This document shows, one piece after another, positions 1 to 6,946 of a stretch of DNA of 17,957 nt. The translations under genes were made by a program, and so were the position numbers. This DNA comes from Reyranella sp. Lineage in GTDB: Bacteria > Pseudomonadota > Alphaproteobacteria > Reyranellales > Reyranellaceae. The DNA is taken from NCBI GenBank assembly GCA_004296815.1, contig SCVT01000564.1:1-17957 (forward strand). The letters run 5' to 3'. Each line of letters begins with the position of its first letter. Positions within the stretch are counted from its first letter, which is position 1. The notes below the pieces were generated by a model. The model was not told where the DNA came from. It made no database searches and saw nothing but the letters and a program-made list of their open reading frames with translations.

Positions 1-1
1 G

Positions 2-1459
2 GCGATCAGCTCGGTCGCCCTCTGGCTCGGCCAGCCGCCGGCCGCCGCCCTGATCATCGGCGCCTGCCTCGCCCTTTCATCGACCGCGATCGTCATGGAG
101 CTGCTGTCGGGTCAGCGCCGCATGATGTCGACCACAGGCCGCACCAGCTTCGCCATCCTGCTGGCACAGGATCTGGCGGTCGTGCCTCTCCTGTTCCTGA
201 TCAGTGCGCTGGGTGGCCATTCCGAAGGTTCGGTGGTCCAGGGCGTCGTGCTGGCCCTGGTCGAGGCGGCCATCGCCGTCGGCGTGATCGCGGTGGTCGG
301 CAGGGTCGTCCTGAAGCCGCTCTTCCGGCTGGCCGCGAGTACCGACAATCCCGAGTTCTTCATGGCCGCGACTCTGCTGATCTCGGTCGGATCGGGCGTC
401 ATCGCGGCCTACGCAGGCCTTTCGATGGCGCTGGGCGCCTTCATTGCCGGCCTGCTGCTGGCGGAGACCGAGTACCGGCGCGCAGTCGAGGCGATGATCG
501 ATCCGTTCCGTGGGCTCCTCCTCGGTGTCTTCTTCTTCTCCGTCGGCATGCACATCGACGTGAGCTTCCTCTGGCGCGAGCCGCTCCTCGTGATCGGCGG
601 CTTCTTCGCCATGATGATCGCCAAGACCGTGCTGCTGGTTCCGCTTTGCCGCCTGTTCGGCGTGCCCTGGGCCGCCAGTGTCGAGACCAGTTTGCTGCTG
701 GCGCCGGGCGGCGAGTTCGCCTTCATCGGCATCGGGCTCGCGACGCAGCATGCGCTGATCGACGGCGGCGTGGCGGCCGGCGTGCTGGCCGTCGTCTCGC
801 TGACCATGGGTACCCTGCCCTTCGTCTCGCTGTTCGCCCGACGCGCGGCGCAGAATGTCGAGATGAAGGTCTCGGGCGAACCGCCGTCGACGCAGTTGCC
901 GCCCGACGATCATCTGAAGCGCGTGATCGTCGTGGGACATGGCCGCGTCGGACAGCTCGTCTGCGACCTGCTGGACAAGCACGAGATCTCCTATCTCGCG
1001 GCCGACCGCGACGCCGTGCGCGTCGAACGCTGGCGCAAACTCGGACGCCCGATCTATTTCGGCGACGCATCCAATCCGCTGTTCCTGCAGCGTTGTGGCA
1101 TCGACGAGGCTGTGGGCGTGATCGTCACCATCGACACGGCCGCTGTGGACGATGTGGTCCGTGCGGTTCGGGCCCGTCGGCCGGACGTGATGATCGTGGC
1201 GAGAGCCCATGATGCACAGCATGCCCGCCATCTCTACACGCTGGCCGTCACCGACACGGTGCCCGAGACCATCGAGGCGAGCCTGCAGCTCGCCGAGTCG
1301 GCGTTGGTCGGCCTCGGCGTGCCGATGGGTCTGGTGATCGCCTCGATCCACGAGCGGCGCGAGCAGGTACGCAACGAGCTGCAGGCGGCGGCCGGCGGAA
1401 CCGCGTCGATGACCGAGCAGATCCGCCGCGCCCGGCGCGACAAGGCCGTCAAGTCGTGA
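2..1459 (+). CDS. Kef-type K+/H+ antiporter with RCK domain (5'-truncated)
   Basis: Monovalent cation:proton antiporter of the CPA2 (Kef) family, an inner-membrane protein that exchanges K+ for H+ and is gated by a cytosolic nucleotide-binding domain. The reading frame is open to the left edge, so the true start is outside the window; 485 residues are present, against roughly 560-620 in complete family members. Visible family signatures are LALSSTAIVMELL (codons 60-130), the AQDLAVVPLLFL transport motif, GAFIAGLLLAETEY with the following DPFRGLLLGVFFFSVGMHID helix, and GGEFAFIGIGLA. The C-terminal RCK/TrkA-N Rossmann domain starts near position 920 with the dinucleotide loop GHGRVG and an acidic residue after the next strand (AADRD). 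A phosphodiesterase-fold gene follows after 7 nt and is probably co-transcribed. Whether it is KefB/KefC-like (glutathione-gated) cannot be told from this part. Family call is secure; ion specificity is inferred. Confidence 0.93.
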   Translation, partial: AISSVALWLGQPPAAALIIGACLALSSTAIVMELLSGQRRMMSTTGRTSFAILLAQDLAVVPLLFLISALGGHSEGSVVQGVVLALVEAAIAVGVIAVVGRVVLKPLFRLAASTDNPEFFMAATLLISVGSGVIAAYAGLSMALGAFIAGLLLAETEYRRAVEAMIDPFRGLLLGVFFFSVGMHIDVSFLWREPLLVIGGFFAMMIAKTVLLVPLCRLFGVPWAASVETSLLLAPGGEFAFIGIGLATQHALIDGGVAAGVLAVVSLTMGTLPFVSLFARRAAQNVEMKVSGEPPSTQLPPDDHLKRVIVVGHGRVGQLVCDLLDKHEISYLAADRDAVRVERWRKLGRPIYFGDASNPLFLQRCGIDEAVGVIVTIDTAAVDDVVRAVRARRPDVMIVARAHDAQHARHLYTLAVTDTVPETIEASLQLAESALVGLGVPMGLVIASIHERREQVRNELQAAAGGTASMTEQIRRARRDKAVKS

Positions 1460-1466
1460 GCCGGCC

Positions 1467-2135
1467 ATGAAAGTCATCAGCTGGAATCTGTTGCGTCTCG
1501 TCGGCGCCGCCGTCGAGGACGTGGCGACCCTGATCGGCGCCGAGAAGCCCGACGTGCTCCTCATGCAGGAAGCCACGCAGCACATGGACAAGCTCACCAC
1601 GTTGGTCGGCGGACATTTCTATCGCCTGTCGTGGCTGGGCCGAGTCCACGGGCTGGGAATCTGGAGCCCGCATCACTTTCCGCGGCCCACCGCACTGTCG
1701 CTGCCGGCGTCGCGCCTGCCGGGCCGGCTACCGCGACGCCGCGCCCAGATCACCCAGGTGGCCGGGATCACCTTCGCCAACGTCCACCTCTCGCATGGCC
1801 AGCTCCTCAACCGCCGCCAGCTCGCGCACATCGCCGCGACGCTGCACGGCAAGCCTTCGGCGATCATCGGCGACTACAATGCCGTCGGCCCGGTTCTCCT
1901 GCCCGGGTTCGTCGATGTCGGCCCGCGCGAGCCCACGCATCTCTCCGGCAACGTCATGCCAGTCCGGCTCGACCGCTGCCTGGCGCACAATCTCTCCTGC
2001 CGGGCCGCCGACGCGCTCGATTTCGGCCCGTCCGACCACCGTCCGATCCGGCTCGATCTCAGGGTCGCCGAAAGTCAGGCATGCGTCGGCCCGCCTCCCA
2101 ACCGCCGGGACCGACTGCGCCGCTTCTACAGGTAG
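1467..2135 (+). CDS. Endonuclease/exonuclease/phosphatase-family hydrolase
   Basis: 222-residue metal-dependent phosphodiesterase of the EEP superfamily (DNase I / exonuclease III / inositol-phosphatase fold). The ordered EEP motifs are all visible: SWNL with Asn7, a metal-binding Glu35 in LMQEAT, NVHLSHG around residues 105-111, IIGDYNAVGP with Asp136 and Asn138, DRC at 169-171, and the terminal catalytic pair Asp190-His191 in PSDHRPI. It has no signal peptide, so it is probably cytoplasmic. At about 220 residues it is a minimal version of the fold, and its substrate (nucleic acid, phospholipid or sugar phosphate) cannot be deduced. The ATG lies 7 nt after the Kef stop with no strong ribosome-binding site, suggesting translational coupling. 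Its last 10 bases overlap the end of the convergent cardiolipin-synthase-like gene; a nearby phospholipid enzyme makes a membrane-lipid role conceivable but unproven. Confidence 0.85.
   Translation: MKVISWNLLRLVGAAVEDVATLIGAEKPDVLLMQEATQHMDKLTTLVGGHFYRLSWLGRVHGLGIWSPHHFPRPTALSLPASRLPGRLPRRRAQITQVAGITFANVHLSHGQLLNRRQLAHIAATLHGKPSAIIGDYNAVGPVLLPGFVDVGPREPTHLSGNVMPVRLDRCLAHNLSCRAADALDFGPSDHRPIRLDLRVAESQACVGPPPNRRDRLRRFYR
2126..2135. other. 10-bp tail-to-tail overlap of two convergent genes
   Basis: The TAG stop of the plus-strand EEP-fold gene (2133-2135) lies inside the coding end of the minus-strand cardiolipin-synthase-like gene, whose own TAG is the complement of 2126-2128. There is therefore no room for an intergenic bidirectional terminator, and any transcript ending here must run into the opposite gene. 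Confidence 0.9.
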
Positions 2136-3541
2136 GGCTGCAGCAGCCGCGCGGCGCTGTTGCGCAGACGGATCAGGAGCCGGTCGCTGTCGATGTCAGC
2201 GAGCGTCATACGCATTTCCGGCCGGATCAACTCGGCGAGCTGGCGGGCGAAGGCGCTATCGTGCAGCTCGACGTTCAGCTCGAAGTTGAGCCGGAAGCTG
2301 CGGGTGTCCCAGTTGGCGCTGCCGATCAGTGACCACGAATCATCGATCGTCATCAGCTTGGAATGATCGAAGGGCGCCGCCATCAGCCAAATGCGGCAGC
2401 CCGCCTCGATGAGCGGTCGCAGCGGCACGCGTCGCGCCCAGTCGAGGATCGCGTGATTGGAGTGCTCCGGCAGGACGATATCGACCGTGATGCCGCGCAT
2501 TGCAGCGAGGCCAAGAGCCATGGTGAGCGGTTCCGGCGGCAAGAAATAAGGCGTCGCTAGCCGCACCGATTGGCGCGCACAGGAAATAGCGTGCAGGGCG
2601 ACGAATTCGATCTGCTCCATGTCCTCGTCGGGGCCCGAGGTGATGACGCGGGCCGCCACCGAGCCTGCCTTCTCGAGCACCGGGAACCAGTTCTCGGTTA
2701 GCAGCTGCTCTCCCGTCGTGAACAGCCAGTCGTCCGCGAACGCGTCGGTGAGTTGCTCGACGACCGGCCCCTCGATCCGGAAGTGAGTGTCGCGGACGCG
2801 ATGCAGCGGATCGCTCTCCTCGATGTTCTCGACGCCGATGTTGAGACCGCCGGTGAATGCCACACGCCCGTCGATCACCAGCACCTTGCGATGGTTGCGC
2901 AGGTTCACGAACGGCATGCGCCAGGGAAAGTACGAATGCAGGAAGCGGGCGATAGGCACGCCTGCCTTGCGCAGGTGCTGGTAGGTCCCCGACCAGAAGT
3001 AGCCGCCGCCGACGCCGTCGATCAGCACGCGCACCTGCACGCCGCGCCGTTGCGCCTGGATCAGGGCCTGATGGAACTTCTCGCCGGCCGCATCGGCGCG
3101 AAAGATGTAGCTGCACAGGCCGATGCTCTTCTGGGCCCGCTCGATCTCCTCGAGCATGCGAGGATAGGCCTGGTCACCGCTTCGCAAGACCTCGACCGAA
3201 TTGCCGGGCTCGGAGGGCAGCCCCGTCAGCCGACCGACCGCGAATTCGAGAGGCGTCAGCGAATCTGTGGCGGTCGCCGCCGTTCCAGGTTCCGCCATCG
3301 CCAACGGGAGCCGCTCGCGCCGCAGCCTCTTGGCCCGCCGCTTGACGCGGTTGACGCCCATGATCGCGTAGAGCAATCCGCCCAGGAACGGCGACAGCCA
3401 GGCGATGCCGATCCACGAGACGGCCGCGCCGACATTGCGCTTGTAGAGCAGCACATGGACGGTGACCGCGCCGGCGATGGTCACGTGCCCGATCGCCGCC
3501 GCCGTGCCCACCAGTGTCGTCAGGTCGTCGGCGACAATCAC
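2126..3541 (-). CDS. cls: Cardiolipin synthase-like phospholipase D protein
   Basis: 471-residue membrane enzyme of the bacterial cardiolipin synthase family, which condenses phosphatidylglycerol (or related donors) into cardiolipin at the inner membrane. Two hydrophobic segments at about residues 5-30 and 40-62, with the PLD-N-type WLSPFLGGLLYAIMGVNR motif and a basic stretch, are followed by two phospholipase D domains. Both HKD catalytic motifs are intact: His217-x-Lys219-x4-Asp224 (HRKVLVID) and His393-x-Lys395-x4-Asp400 (HSKLMTID), each followed by the expected GGLNIG and GSANWD turns. Length is normal for ClsA/ClsB types. The start is GTG at 3541, with GGGGAG 8 nt upstream on the minus strand. 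It lies 63 nt downstream of the aminotransferase, on the same strand, and converges with the EEP-fold gene with a 10-bp overlap. ClsA- versus ClsC-type donor use is not determinable. Confidence 0.92.
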   Translation of the reverse strand: MIVADDLTTLVGTAAAIGHVTIAGAVTVHVLLYKRNVGAAVSWIGIAWLSPFLGGLLYAIMGVNRVKRRAKRLRRERLPLAMAEPGTAATATDSLTPLEFAVGRLTGLPSEPGNSVEVLRSGDQAYPRMLEEIERAQKSIGLCSYIFRADAAGEKFHQALIQAQRRGVQVRVLIDGVGGGYFWSGTYQHLRKAGVPIARFLHSYFPWRMPFVNLRNHRKVLVIDGRVAFTGGLNIGVENIEESDPLHRVRDTHFRIEGPVVEQLTDAFADDWLFTTGEQLLTENWFPVLEKAGSVAARVITSGPDEDMEQIEFVALHAISCARQSVRLATPYFLPPEPLTMALGLAAMRGITVDIVLPEHSNHAILDWARRVPLRPLIEAGCRIWLMAAPFDHSKLMTIDDSWSLIGSANWDTRSFRLNFELNVELHDSAFARQLAELIRPEMRMTLADIDSDRLLIRLRNSAARLLQPYL

Positions 3542-3555
3542 CTTGTCCGCTCCCC

Positions 3556-3575
3556 GCCTTCCGTCCGCAGAAGGC
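3556..3575. repeat. Small inverted repeat just upstream of cls
   Basis: GCCTTC (3556-3561) and GAAGGC (3570-3575) form a perfect 6-bp stem with an 8-nt loop, in the 63-bp gap between the aminotransferase stop and the cls GTG. On the minus strand it directly precedes the GGGGAG ribosome-binding site and has no following T-run, so it is not a standard intrinsic terminator. It could be chance in GC-rich DNA. Confidence 0.35.
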
Positions 3576-3604
3576 CGAGACCGGTTTTAGCGGTGCGCCA
3601 CGCG

Positions 3605-4930
3605 CTAGGCGACCGCTTTGATGGTCTTGGCCGTGATCTCGACGATCTCGTCGATCTGCGCCTTCTCGATGACCAGCGGCGGCGACATGGCGATGGCATC
3701 GCCCGACTGGCGGACCATCAGGCCGAGTTCGAAGGCCTTGGTGAAGGCCTTGTAGCCGCGCGTGCCGACCGCGCCTTCCGGCGCGAGATCGATACCGCAG
3801 GCGAGGCCGAGGTTGCGGATGTCGGTGACGTTCGGCAGGCCCTTCAGCGAGTGGATGCCTTGCTCCCAGTAGGGCGAGAGCTCGGCCGAGCGGGCGAACA
3901 GCTCTTCGTCGCGGTAGATGTCGAGCACCGCGGAGGCGGCGGCGCAGGCCAGCGGATGCGCGGAGTAGGTGTAGCCGTGGAACAGGTCGATCGCGTTGTC
4001 CGGTCCCTGCATCAGGCCGTCGAACACCTTCTTGTGCACGAACACGCCGCCCATCGGCACGGTCGCATTGGAGATGCCCTTGGCGACCGTCATCAGGTCG
4101 GGGATCACGCCGAACTTCTCGGCGGCGAAGCCCGTCCCGAGGCGGCCGAAGCCGGTGATGACCTCGTCGAAGATCAGCAGGATGCCGTGCTTGTCGCAGA
4201 TCTCGCGCAGGCGCTTCAGGTAGCCCTTGGGCGGCGGCAGGTAGCCCGTGGAGCCGGCGCAGGGCTCGACGATGACAGCGGCAATGTTGGAGGCGTCATG
4301 CAGTCCGACGATGCCCTCGAGCGCATCGGCGAGATGCGCGCCCTTTTCCGGCTCGCCCTTGGAGAAAGCGTTCTCCGGCAGGTGCGTGTGCGGCAGGTGG
4401 TCGACGCCCGGCAGCATGGCACCGAACCACTTGCGATTGTTCACCATGCCGCCGACGGAGATGCCGCCGAAGCCGACACCGTGGTAGCCGCGCTCGCGGC
4501 CGACGAAGCGCGTGCGCGTGCCCTGGCCGTTGGCACGATGGTAGGCGAGCGCGATCTTGAGAGCGCTGTCGACGGCCTCTGAACCCGAGTTGCAGTAGAA
4601 GGCATGGTTGAGGTCGCCCGGCAGGAGCGCCGCGTGGCGCGCGGCCAGCTCGAACGCCTTGGGATGGCCCATCTGGAACGAGGGCGCGTAGTCCATCTCG
4701 TCGAGCTGCTTGGCGATCGCCGCCTTGATCTCCTCGCGGCCGTGGCCCGCGTTGACGCACCAGAGACCGGCTGTGCCGTCGATGATCTTGCGGCCTTCCG
4801 GCGTCCAGTAGTGGACGCCCTTGGCCTTCGCCAACATGCGCGGGTTCGCCTTGAACTGCCGGTTCGCCGTGAACGGCATCAGGAAGGCGTCCATGTTGTT
4901 GGCGACAGGCTTGGTGTTCGGCGGAGTCAT
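3605..4930 (-). CDS. Class III omega-amino acid:pyruvate aminotransferase
   Basis: 441-residue PLP-dependent fold-type I aminotransferase, closest by eye to omega-amino acid (beta-alanine):pyruvate aminotransferases, which move the amino group of beta-alanine or similar omega-amines to pyruvate, giving alanine and a semialdehyde. Seen in the sequence: Trp58 in GLWCVNAGHG; phosphate-binding SGSEA at 115-119; the PLP-stacking region GYHG at 148-151; Asp255 in IFDEVITGFGR, which pairs with the pyridine nitrogen; and the Schiff-base Lys284 in TVAKGISN. Length matches the roughly 440-450 of the family and all catalytic residues are present. GAAGG sits 9 nt before the ATG. The gene lies 42 nt downstream of acuI on the same strand and is probably in its operon, which suggests three-carbon catabolism (beta-alanine, acrylate, propionate). 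Exact substrate is inferred; polyamine or taurine transaminases share this scaffold. Confidence 0.9.
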   Translation of the reverse strand: MTPPNTKPVANNMDAFLMPFTANRQFKANPRMLAKAKGVHYWTPEGRKIIDGTAGLWCVNAGHGREEIKAAIAKQLDEMDYAPSFQMGHPKAFELAARHAALLPGDLNHAFYCNSGSEAVDSALKIALAYHRANGQGTRTRFVGRERGYHGVGFGGISVGGMVNNRKWFGAMLPGVDHLPHTHLPENAFSKGEPEKGAHLADALEGIVGLHDASNIAAVIVEPCAGSTGYLPPPKGYLKRLREICDKHGILLIFDEVITGFGRLGTGFAAEKFGVIPDLMTVAKGISNATVPMGGVFVHKKVFDGLMQGPDNAIDLFHGYTYSAHPLACAAASAVLDIYRDEELFARSAELSPYWEQGIHSLKGLPNVTDIRNLGLACGIDLAPEGAVGTRGYKAFTKAFELGLMVRQSGDAIAMSPPLVIEKAQIDEIVEITAKTIKAVA

Positions 4931-4972
4931 GGGCGTACCTTCGGCGGGAATTGAACGATCGATGTCACGCTA

Positions 4973-5965
4973 TCACTTGTTCACGTCGACAACCACGCGG
5001 CCACGTATTTCTCCTTTGAGGATTTTTGGGGCCAGCGTCATCAGGTCTCCGAGGCCGGCGTCGCTCACGGTCGAGTCGAGCTTGTCGAGCGGCAGATCCG
5101 TGCCGAGACGACGCCACGCTTCCTCGCGCGGTGCCTTGGGCAGCATCACCGAATCGATGCCGTAGACCGACACGCCGCGCAGGATGAACGGCAGGATCGA
5201 TCCCGGGAACGACGGTCCCGCCGCCAGTCCGCAGACCGCCGCGGCACCGCCGTACTTCACCTGCGCGAGCGCCTTTGCAAACATCACGCCGGAAACCGTG
5301 TCGACCACGCCGGCGAAACGCTCCGACAGTAGCGGCCGATCGGGCGCCTCGACGAGTTCCTTGCGATCCAGAATCGCCGCCGCCCCCAGCGCCTTGAGAT
5401 AGTCGCCCTCTTGCGGCCGCCCCGTCGCAGCGGCGACCGTGTAGCCGAGCTTGGCCAGGATCGCGACGGCGACCGAGCCGACGCCGCCCGCGGCCCCCGT
5501 CACCAGGATCTCGCCCGCCGCCGGCTTGATGCCGTGCTTCTCCAGCGCCATCACGCAGAGCATCGACGTGTAGCCTGCGGTTCCGATCGCCATTGCGCGC
5601 TTGGCCGAGATCGCGGCCGGAAGCTTGACCAGCCAATCGGCTTTCACGCGCGCCTTCGCGGCGTAGCCGCCCCAGTGCAGCTCACCGACCCGCCAGCCGT
5701 TCAGCACGACCTTGTCGCCCGCCTTGAACGCCGCGTTGTCGGACTTCTCCACCGTGCCTGCGAAATCGATGCCGCCGACATGAGGCCAGGCCTTCACCAG
5801 GCCGCCGCCGGTCGTCAGCACGAGCCCGTCCTTGTAGTTCAGGGTCGAGTATTCGACCGCCACGGTGACGTCGCCCGCCGGCAGGTTGTCCTCGGACAGG
5901 GCCTCGACGGCGCCGCTCACCTTGCGATCGGCACCCTGGTTGAGAACGAGCGCGCGAAACGACAT
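4973..5965 (-). CDS. acuI: Acrylyl-CoA reductase AcuI (YhdH family MDR)
   Basis: 330-residue zinc-independent medium-chain dehydrogenase/reductase of the YhdH/AcuI family, which reduces acryloyl-CoA to propionyl-CoA with NADPH in the cytoplasm, removing toxic acrylyl-CoA. Seen: the family motif STLNYKDGL (residues 40-48), GGIDFAGTV (64-72), the nucleotide loop GAAGGVGS (157-164) and TGR (181-183), typical of NADPH binding. Structural zinc cysteines are absent, as expected for the family. The start chosen is the ATG at 5965, because a GGGAGG ribosome-binding site lies about 8 nt upstream and MSFRALVLN is the usual family N-terminus; an in-frame ATG-like codon at 6007 would add 14 unsupported residues. 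It is transcribed divergently from the YgfZ-like gene and 42 nt upstream of the aminotransferase. Family confidence is high; the acrylyl-CoA role is by family. Confidence 0.92.
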   Translation of the reverse strand: MSFRALVLNQGADRKVSGAVEALSEDNLPAGDVTVAVEYSTLNYKDGLVLTTGGGLVKAWPHVGGIDFAGTVEKSDNAAFKAGDKVVLNGWRVGELHWGGYAAKARVKADWLVKLPAAISAKRAMAIGTAGYTSMLCVMALEKHGIKPAAGEILVTGAAGGVGSVAVAILAKLGYTVAAATGRPQEGDYLKALGAAAILDRKELVEAPDRPLLSERFAGVVDTVSGVMFAKALAQVKYGGAAAVCGLAAGPSFPGSILPFILRGVSVYGIDSVMLPKAPREEAWRRLGTDLPLDKLDSTVSDAGLGDLMTLAPKILKGEIRGRVVVDVNK

Positions 5966-6036
5966 TTGCAAACCTCCCGGTAACCGGCGGGTTCTAACAC
6001 TTGCCAAGCCGCCGCGTCCGCCCCAACTCTAGCGAC
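5966..6036. promoter_or_regulatory. Divergent intergenic region with small palindrome
   Basis: This 71-bp gap must hold start signals for both acuI (minus) and the YgfZ-like gene (plus). It contains the 11-bp palindrome CCGGTAACCGG (5977-5987), next to and partly overlapping the GGGAGG ribosome-binding site of acuI. The palindrome could be a regulator site or a translation-modulating hairpin. On the minus strand a TTGGCA hexamer occurs near 6000 but no convincing -10 box lies 17 bp away. No clear promoter is visible for the plus-strand gene. Low-confidence reading. Confidence 0.35.
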
Positions 6037-6903
6037 ATGGCCACGCCGAATTTCAGCCTCGTACCGCATCGCGGAGTGATTGCCGTTGGTGGCCCGGATC
6101 GCGTCGAATTTCTCCAGGGTCTGATCTCCAACGACACCACGAAGGTGGTGCCGGGTCGGGCGATCTGGGCCGCGTTGCTGACGCCACAGGGCCGCTTCCT
6201 GAACGACATGTTCGTGGTCGACGGCAACGACGACACGCTGCTGCTCGAGACCGAGCGCGAGCGGGCGGCAGCGCTGGCCAAGAAGCTGAAAATGTACACG
6301 CTGCGTTCCAAGGTCACGGTCGAGGATCGCAGCTCCACGACCGAAGTGGCCGTCGTGTACGGCAAGGATACTCCGGCGACGTTGTCCCATCAGGACGCGA
6401 TCACCTTCCCCGATCCACGGCTCGATGCGCTGGGCACTCGGGTCATCGCGCCGGCCGGCCGGGCGTCGGCGTTGCTCGCCCAGAGCGGCCTCGTCGAAGA
6501 GCCACTCGCCGCCTACGAGGCGTTGCGCCTGTCGCTTGGCGTGCCGGACGGAAGCCGTGATCTGACGGTGGAGAAGGCGTTGCTGCTCGAAAGCGGCTTC
6601 GATGAGTTGAACGGCGTGGACTGGAAGAAGGGCTGCTACATGGGCCAGGAGCTGACCGCCCGCACCAAGTATCGCGGCCTGGTCAAGAAGCGCCTGTTCC
6701 CCGTCAGCGTCGACGGCGAGGCCCCCGCCCCCGGTACCGCCATCCACAAGGACGGCCACGAAGTCGGCGAGCTGCGGTCGGGCTCTGGCGGCCGCGCCAT
6801 CGCCATGCTGCAGATCGAAGCGGCACGCAGCAGCAGCACGCTCACTGCAGACGGTGTGCGGATCGTCCCGGAAATCCCGGACTGGATGCGTCTGCCCACC
6901 TAG
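6037..6903 (+). CDS. ygfZ: YgfZ-like folate-binding protein (Fe-S / tRNA modification)
   Basis: 288-residue GcvT-like folate-binding protein of the YgfZ family, a cytoplasmic tetrahydrofolate-dependent protein that in Escherichia coli supports iron-sulfur enzymes such as the tRNA methylthiotransferase MiaB. The diagnostic motif K-G-C-Y-x-G-Q-E is present with Cys200 (KKGCYMGQELTART), the residue required for function in the family. The N-terminus shows the GcvT-like IAVGGPDRVEFLQGLISND and TPQGRFLNDMFV segments, and the C-terminus the shorter YgfZ barrel. I chose the ATG at 6037: an in-frame TTG at 6001 would extend back over the intergenic gap with no family resemblance. No convincing ribosome-binding site precedes this ATG. 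It stands alone, divergent from acuI and followed by the Slam-like gene, which seems to have its own promoter 6 nt after this stop. Confidence 0.92.
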   Translation: MATPNFSLVPHRGVIAVGGPDRVEFLQGLISNDTTKVVPGRAIWAALLTPQGRFLNDMFVVDGNDDTLLLETERERAAALAKKLKMYTLRSKVTVEDRSSTTEVAVVYGKDTPATLSHQDAITFPDPRLDALGTRVIAPAGRASALLAQSGLVEEPLAAYEALRLSLGVPDGSRDLTVEKALLLESGFDELNGVDWKKGCYMGQELTARTKYRGLVKKRLFPVSVDGEAPAPGTAIHKDGHEVGELRSGSGGRAIAMLQIEAARSSSTLTADGVRIVPEIPDWMRLPT

Positions 6904-6908
6904 ATTCG

Positions 6909-6937
6909 TTGGCGCATGATAAGAAAGTGCATATAAT
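6909..6937 (+). promoter_or_regulatory. Predicted sigma-70-type promoter of the Slam-like/FecR unit
   Basis: A TTGGCG hexamer (6909-6914, four of six matches to TTGACA) and a perfect TATAAT (6932-6937) are separated by exactly 17 bp. Transcription would be expected to start around 6942-6946, and the ATG of the downstream gene is at 6947. The leader would thus be only about 1-5 nt, i.e. essentially a leaderless mRNA, and indeed there is no ribosome-binding site in front of the ATG. In a GC-rich genome a perfect TATAAT at this spacing is unlikely to be chance, but no transcription start has been measured. Confidence 0.65.
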
Positions 6938-6941
6938 GCAC
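6927..6941. promoter_or_regulatory. 15-bp palindrome over the -10 box (candidate operator)
   Basis: GTGCATATAATGCAC: perfect 6-bp arms GTGCAT (6927-6932) and ATGCAC (6936-6941) around the trinucleotide ATA, wrapped over the TATAAT box at 6932-6937. A dimeric repressor bound here would block RNA polymerase directly. The regulator is unknown and none is encoded in the window. AT-rich -10 boxes can give short palindromes by chance, but 12 of 12 paired arm bases is more than the TATAAT itself requires. Confidence 0.5.
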
Positions 6942-6946
6942 AACTC

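Noticed and set aside
77..1600. 507-residue open frame on the - strand opposite the Kef antiporter
   Set aside because: Antisense shadow; the + strand frame has clear transporter and RCK motifs, the opposite frame only Arg/Gln/His-rich sequence.
2753..4582. 609-residue open frame on the + strand across the cardiolipin-synthase-like and aminotransferase genes
   Set aside because: Antisense shadow in GC-rich DNA: His/Arg/Asp/Gln-rich composition, no motif, and it spans two genes with intact catalytic residues on the other strand.
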